The notes beneath the pieces were generated by a model. That model saw only the letters and a list, made by a program, of their open reading frames with translations, was not told the DNA's origin and ran no database searches. Shown piece after piece: positions 6,199 to 7,937 of a stretch of 7,937 bases of DNA (position 1 is the stretch's first letter; every line of letters starts with the position of its first letter). This stretch comes from Verrucomicrobiota bacterium (lineage in GTDB: Bacteria > Verrucomicrobiota > Verrucomicrobiia > Verrucomicrobiales > Akkermansiaceae), in contig WBXE01000105.1 in NCBI GenBank assembly GCA_008932955.1, positions 1 through 7,937 on the forward strand, written 5' to 3'. A program made the translations under genes and the position numbers.

Positions 6199-7368
6199 AT
6201 GAGTTGGATTAAGGATAATAAATTTAGCGCCATTCTGGGAGGGCTTACCCTGTTAGTGGCGATCGTGCTGTTATACATCGGCCTGCTCTATCACGGGCGC
6301 TACACCAAGGCCTTGGATAACTACACCGCCGCCGCCGACGACGTGGGGGTGTTTGAAAAAACCCCGCTCTATCCGAGCTTGGAAAACCGCGCGGGCAAGA
6401 CCAAGGCGCTCAACGAGTACCGTGCTGCCATTGGCAACCTGGCGACTGCGTTTGACAAGTTCCGGCCCAAGCCGCTCCAGAACATCGCGCCACAGAGTTT
6501 TACCGATCACGCAAAATCTGCTCAGGAAGAGGTGGTCAAGGCATTTGAAGCCGCCGACGCCAAGTTGCCCGAGGTGCCCGATGGCTTTCTCCTAGGTTTC
6601 GAGCCCTACACCAAAGAGTTGCCCCGCGAAGAGGCCACCGGGCTGCTCGACTATCAACTCGGCGCAACCAAGGAATTGTTGCTCTCACTGGCCAAGGCGG
6701 GCGCCTCCCAGCTCCAGAACTTGTACCGCCCGAAATCCCCCGAGGAAGATGGCGAAAAATGGCCGGGAAGTCCCACGGATGCTGCCCGCTCTTTCCCCAT
6801 CGAACTCACGTTCCGCGGGCCCGAACACTCGCTGCGCGACTTCCTTTCCTCGATCGTTAAATCACCTAACTATTTCTTCGTCGTGCGCAGCTTGCGCATC
6901 ATGAACGAAAAATCCGCCGCGCCCAACGCCAAGGATGCCAAGTTTGAAGCCCCGCCAGCCCCGGCGGGTGCCGCCGGTAAAGCTGCAGACCCATTCGGGG
7001 GGATTAGTGGCTTCACCCTGCCTTCCGATGAGCCTGCCGCTACCCCAGCGCCAGCCAAGCCTGCTGCCACCCCTGCACCAGCCAAGCCCGCTGCCACCCC
7101 CGCGCCGGTGAAGCCCGCCGTGCCAGGAGCGGTGAGGCCTCCTGCGGCAGCAGTGCCAAGGACGCCAGCGGTGCCAGTTCGTCCGGTCGTCGTAGCGCCG
7201 CCGCGGGCACCTGCGGTGGTGGCAAAGCCAGCTGCCGCGGCGGTGGATTCCAGTCGCATTCTCAATCGGGTTCTCGGCAATGAAGAACTCGAGGTATTCC
7301 TGCACATTGATGTGTTGGAGTTTCTTCCGGTCAAGGCGCTGCCTGAAGTGCCAAAATCCCAACCCTGA
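6199..7368 (+). CDS. Amuc_1100-family PilO-type pilus protein
   Basis: A 389-residue, single-pass inner-membrane protein: short cytoplasmic MSWIKDNKFS, a transmembrane helix (about 11-31), a helical, probably coiled-coil region (about 34-120), then a periplasmic domain. Conserved blocks match Amuc_1100 as I recall it: LGFEPYTKELP (132-142), QNLYRPKSP (173-181), PIELTFRGPEHSLRDFLSSI (200-219), NYFFVVRSLRIMNE (224-237), and a last strand LGNEELEVFLHIDVLEF (359-375). Layout and position after PilM-PilN fit a PilO-like role. Amuc_1100 itself is known as a host-active surface protein of Akkermansia; that this homologue does the same is not implied. The Akkermansia protein is about 317 residues. 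Here the extra length is a Pro/Ala/Val-rich linker (about 251-350) with three 9-residue repeats AATPAPAKP (280-306). There is no Shine-Dalgarno sequence. The next gene starts 20 bp after the stop. Confidence 0.88.
   Translation: MSWIKDNKFSAILGGLTLLVAIVLLYIGLLYHGRYTKALDNYTAAADDVGVFEKTPLYPSLENRAGKTKALNEYRAAIGNLATAFDKFRPKPLQNIAPQSFTDHAKSAQEEVVKAFEAADAKLPEVPDGFLLGFEPYTKELPREEATGLLDYQLGATKELLLSLAKAGASQLQNLYRPKSPEEDGEKWPGSPTDAARSFPIELTFRGPEHSLRDFLSSIVKSPNYFFVVRSLRIMNEKSAAPNAKDAKFEAPPAPAGAAGKAADPFGGISGFTLPSDEPAATPAPAKPAATPAPAKPAATPAPVKPAVPGAVRPPAAAVPRTPAVPVRPVVVAPPRAPAVVAKPAAAAVDSSRILNRVLGNEELEVFLHIDVLEFLPVKALPEVPKSQP
7036..7116 (+). repeat. Three 27-bp repeats coding AATPAPAKP
   Basis: Three consecutive 27-bp units encode AATPAPAKP, AATPAPAKP and AATPAPVKP in the linker of the Amuc_1100-like protein. 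Codons differ among units (for example CCA/CCT/CCC for proline), so the protein repeat is better conserved than the DNA, suggesting an older duplication kept for its extended Pro/Ala character. The strings GCx-ACC-CCx also generate long open frames on the other strand that are not genes. Confidence 0.85.
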
Positions 7369-7388
7369 TACCAGCCTCTCCGCCCACC

Positions 7389-7937
7389 ATGTCCTGGCTC
7401 TCTCAGAATTACGAAAAGGCCGCCCTCGGCGCTGCCGCCGTCGCCGCCCTCGGCTTTGTCTGCTTGGGTTGGTCCAAGGTCGGCAACGTCGCCGAGGATT
7501 TCAACGTCAACACCCAAGGGGGCGGCAACAATAATCCCGCCGTCGCCAAGGCGGATTTGGTCGCCAAAGCCGTGTCCTCGCTGAGCCTCAACCGCCCGTG
7601 GACCCAGGCGAAAGTGGAGGACCGACTGGTGGATTTGTTTACTGGCGTTCAACTGTTCATTGCACGTGATCAGCCGGGCAAGGCCGTCGATCTCTACAAA
7701 AGCCCACCCATCCATTCCCCCATTCCCAACCTCTGGTGGATCCAAAACGGGCTGGACCCGGGTTTCGCCGATTCGCCAAGCCGCGATGCCGATGATGACG
7801 GCTTCACCAATCTCGAGGAATTCCTGGCCAAGACCGACCCCAAGGATCTCAAGAGCCATCCGCCGCTCATCAACAAGTTGAAGTACGAGAAGGACGAGAG
7901 CCTCAATTGGTATGTCCGCCCCGGGTTTCCCGACGGC
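7389..7937 (+). CDS. Amuc_1099-family pilus-like protein (3' end beyond window)
   Basis: The frame is open from ATG 7389 through exactly 183 codons to the window edge, so only the N-terminal part is seen. It begins MSWLSQNYEKAALG, followed by a transmembrane or signal-anchor helix (about 11-28), then an asparagine/glycine-rich linker (40-50) and an exported domain. DADDDGFTNLEEF (133-145) is a calcium-binding loop of the thrombospondin type 3 / EF-hand kind, with ligands Asp133, Asp135, Asp137, Asn141 and Glu144. WW at 116-117 and a WYVRPGFP segment (174-181) follow. Position after the Amuc_1100-like gene, and the Ca-loop, fit the Amuc_1099 family as I remember it. A PilP-like structural role is possible but not shown. 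No Shine-Dalgarno sequence precedes the ATG, and the gap from the previous stop is 20 bp, so co-transcription is likely. Confidence 0.8.
   Translation, partial: MSWLSQNYEKAALGAAAVAALGFVCLGWSKVGNVAEDFNVNTQGGGNNNPAVAKADLVAKAVSSLSLNRPWTQAKVEDRLVDLFTGVQLFIARDQPGKAVDLYKSPPIHSPIPNLWWIQNGLDPGFADSPSRDADDDGFTNLEEFLAKTDPKDLKSHPPLINKLKYEKDESLNWYVRPGFPDG

Noticed and set aside
7036..7116. Regular repeats suggesting a CRISPR-like array
   Set aside because: The repeats are contiguous 27-bp coding units in frame without spacers and encode a Pro/Ala linker.
6870..7859. Long antisense open frame (about 329 codons) across the Amuc_1100-like and Amuc_1099-like genes
   Set aside because: It is created by GC-rich Pro/Ala codons on the + strand; its translation is Gly/Ala-rich low complexity, and both + strand genes show clear family motifs.

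Overview
The window looks like chromosome of a member of the Verrucomicrobiota outside Akkermansia. The main reason is a run of genes in the same order as the Akkermansia muciniphila pilus-like locus (Amuc_1102, 1101, 1100, 1099). The protein at 6199-7368 matches my memory of the Amuc_1100 sequence over several blocks. GC-rich coding sequence, poor Shine-Dalgarno signals and spacers with low-complexity repeats also fit. No similarity search was possible, so lineage and family names rest on recognised motifs and gene order.

Layout. Positions 1-426 hold no convincing gene, but contain a hairpin of a type often dispersed in genomes, a 15-bp tandem duplication and two short palindromes. A DinG/YoaA-type iron-sulfur helicase follows on the + strand (427-2445). 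It converges on a type I 3-dehydroquinate dehydratase (aroD-type) on the - strand (2703-3437). Between them is a 280-bp non-coding segment bracketed by a perfect 24-bp direct repeat. The left copy is the 3' end of the helicase gene, stop codon included; the right copy lies inside the 3' end of aroD. Within the segment two long inverted arms face each other. This looks like an inserted element, with the duplication as target-site or att-like repeats.

A divergent spacer (3438-3583) with several dyads separates aroD from the pilus-like operon. That operon reads: an exported Amuc_1102-like protein (3584-4240); a PilM-like actin-fold protein fused to a membrane-anchored PilN-like domain (4313-6169); an Amuc_1100-like, PilO-type protein with a single membrane anchor (6199-7368); and the first 183 codons of an Amuc_1099-like protein with an EF-hand-like calcium loop (7389 to the window edge). 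By analogy with type IV pili, the fused PilM-PilN, the PilO-type protein and the Amuc_1099-like protein would form the inner-membrane and periplasmic part of the machine. An Amuc_1098-like PilQ secretin is expected just beyond the window.

No RNA gene, CRISPR array, transposase or integrase was found. The most notable points are the element with its 24-bp duplication, which reshapes both flanking gene ends, and the verrucomicrobial pilus-like operon with its PilM-PilN fusion and expanded Pro/Ala linker.
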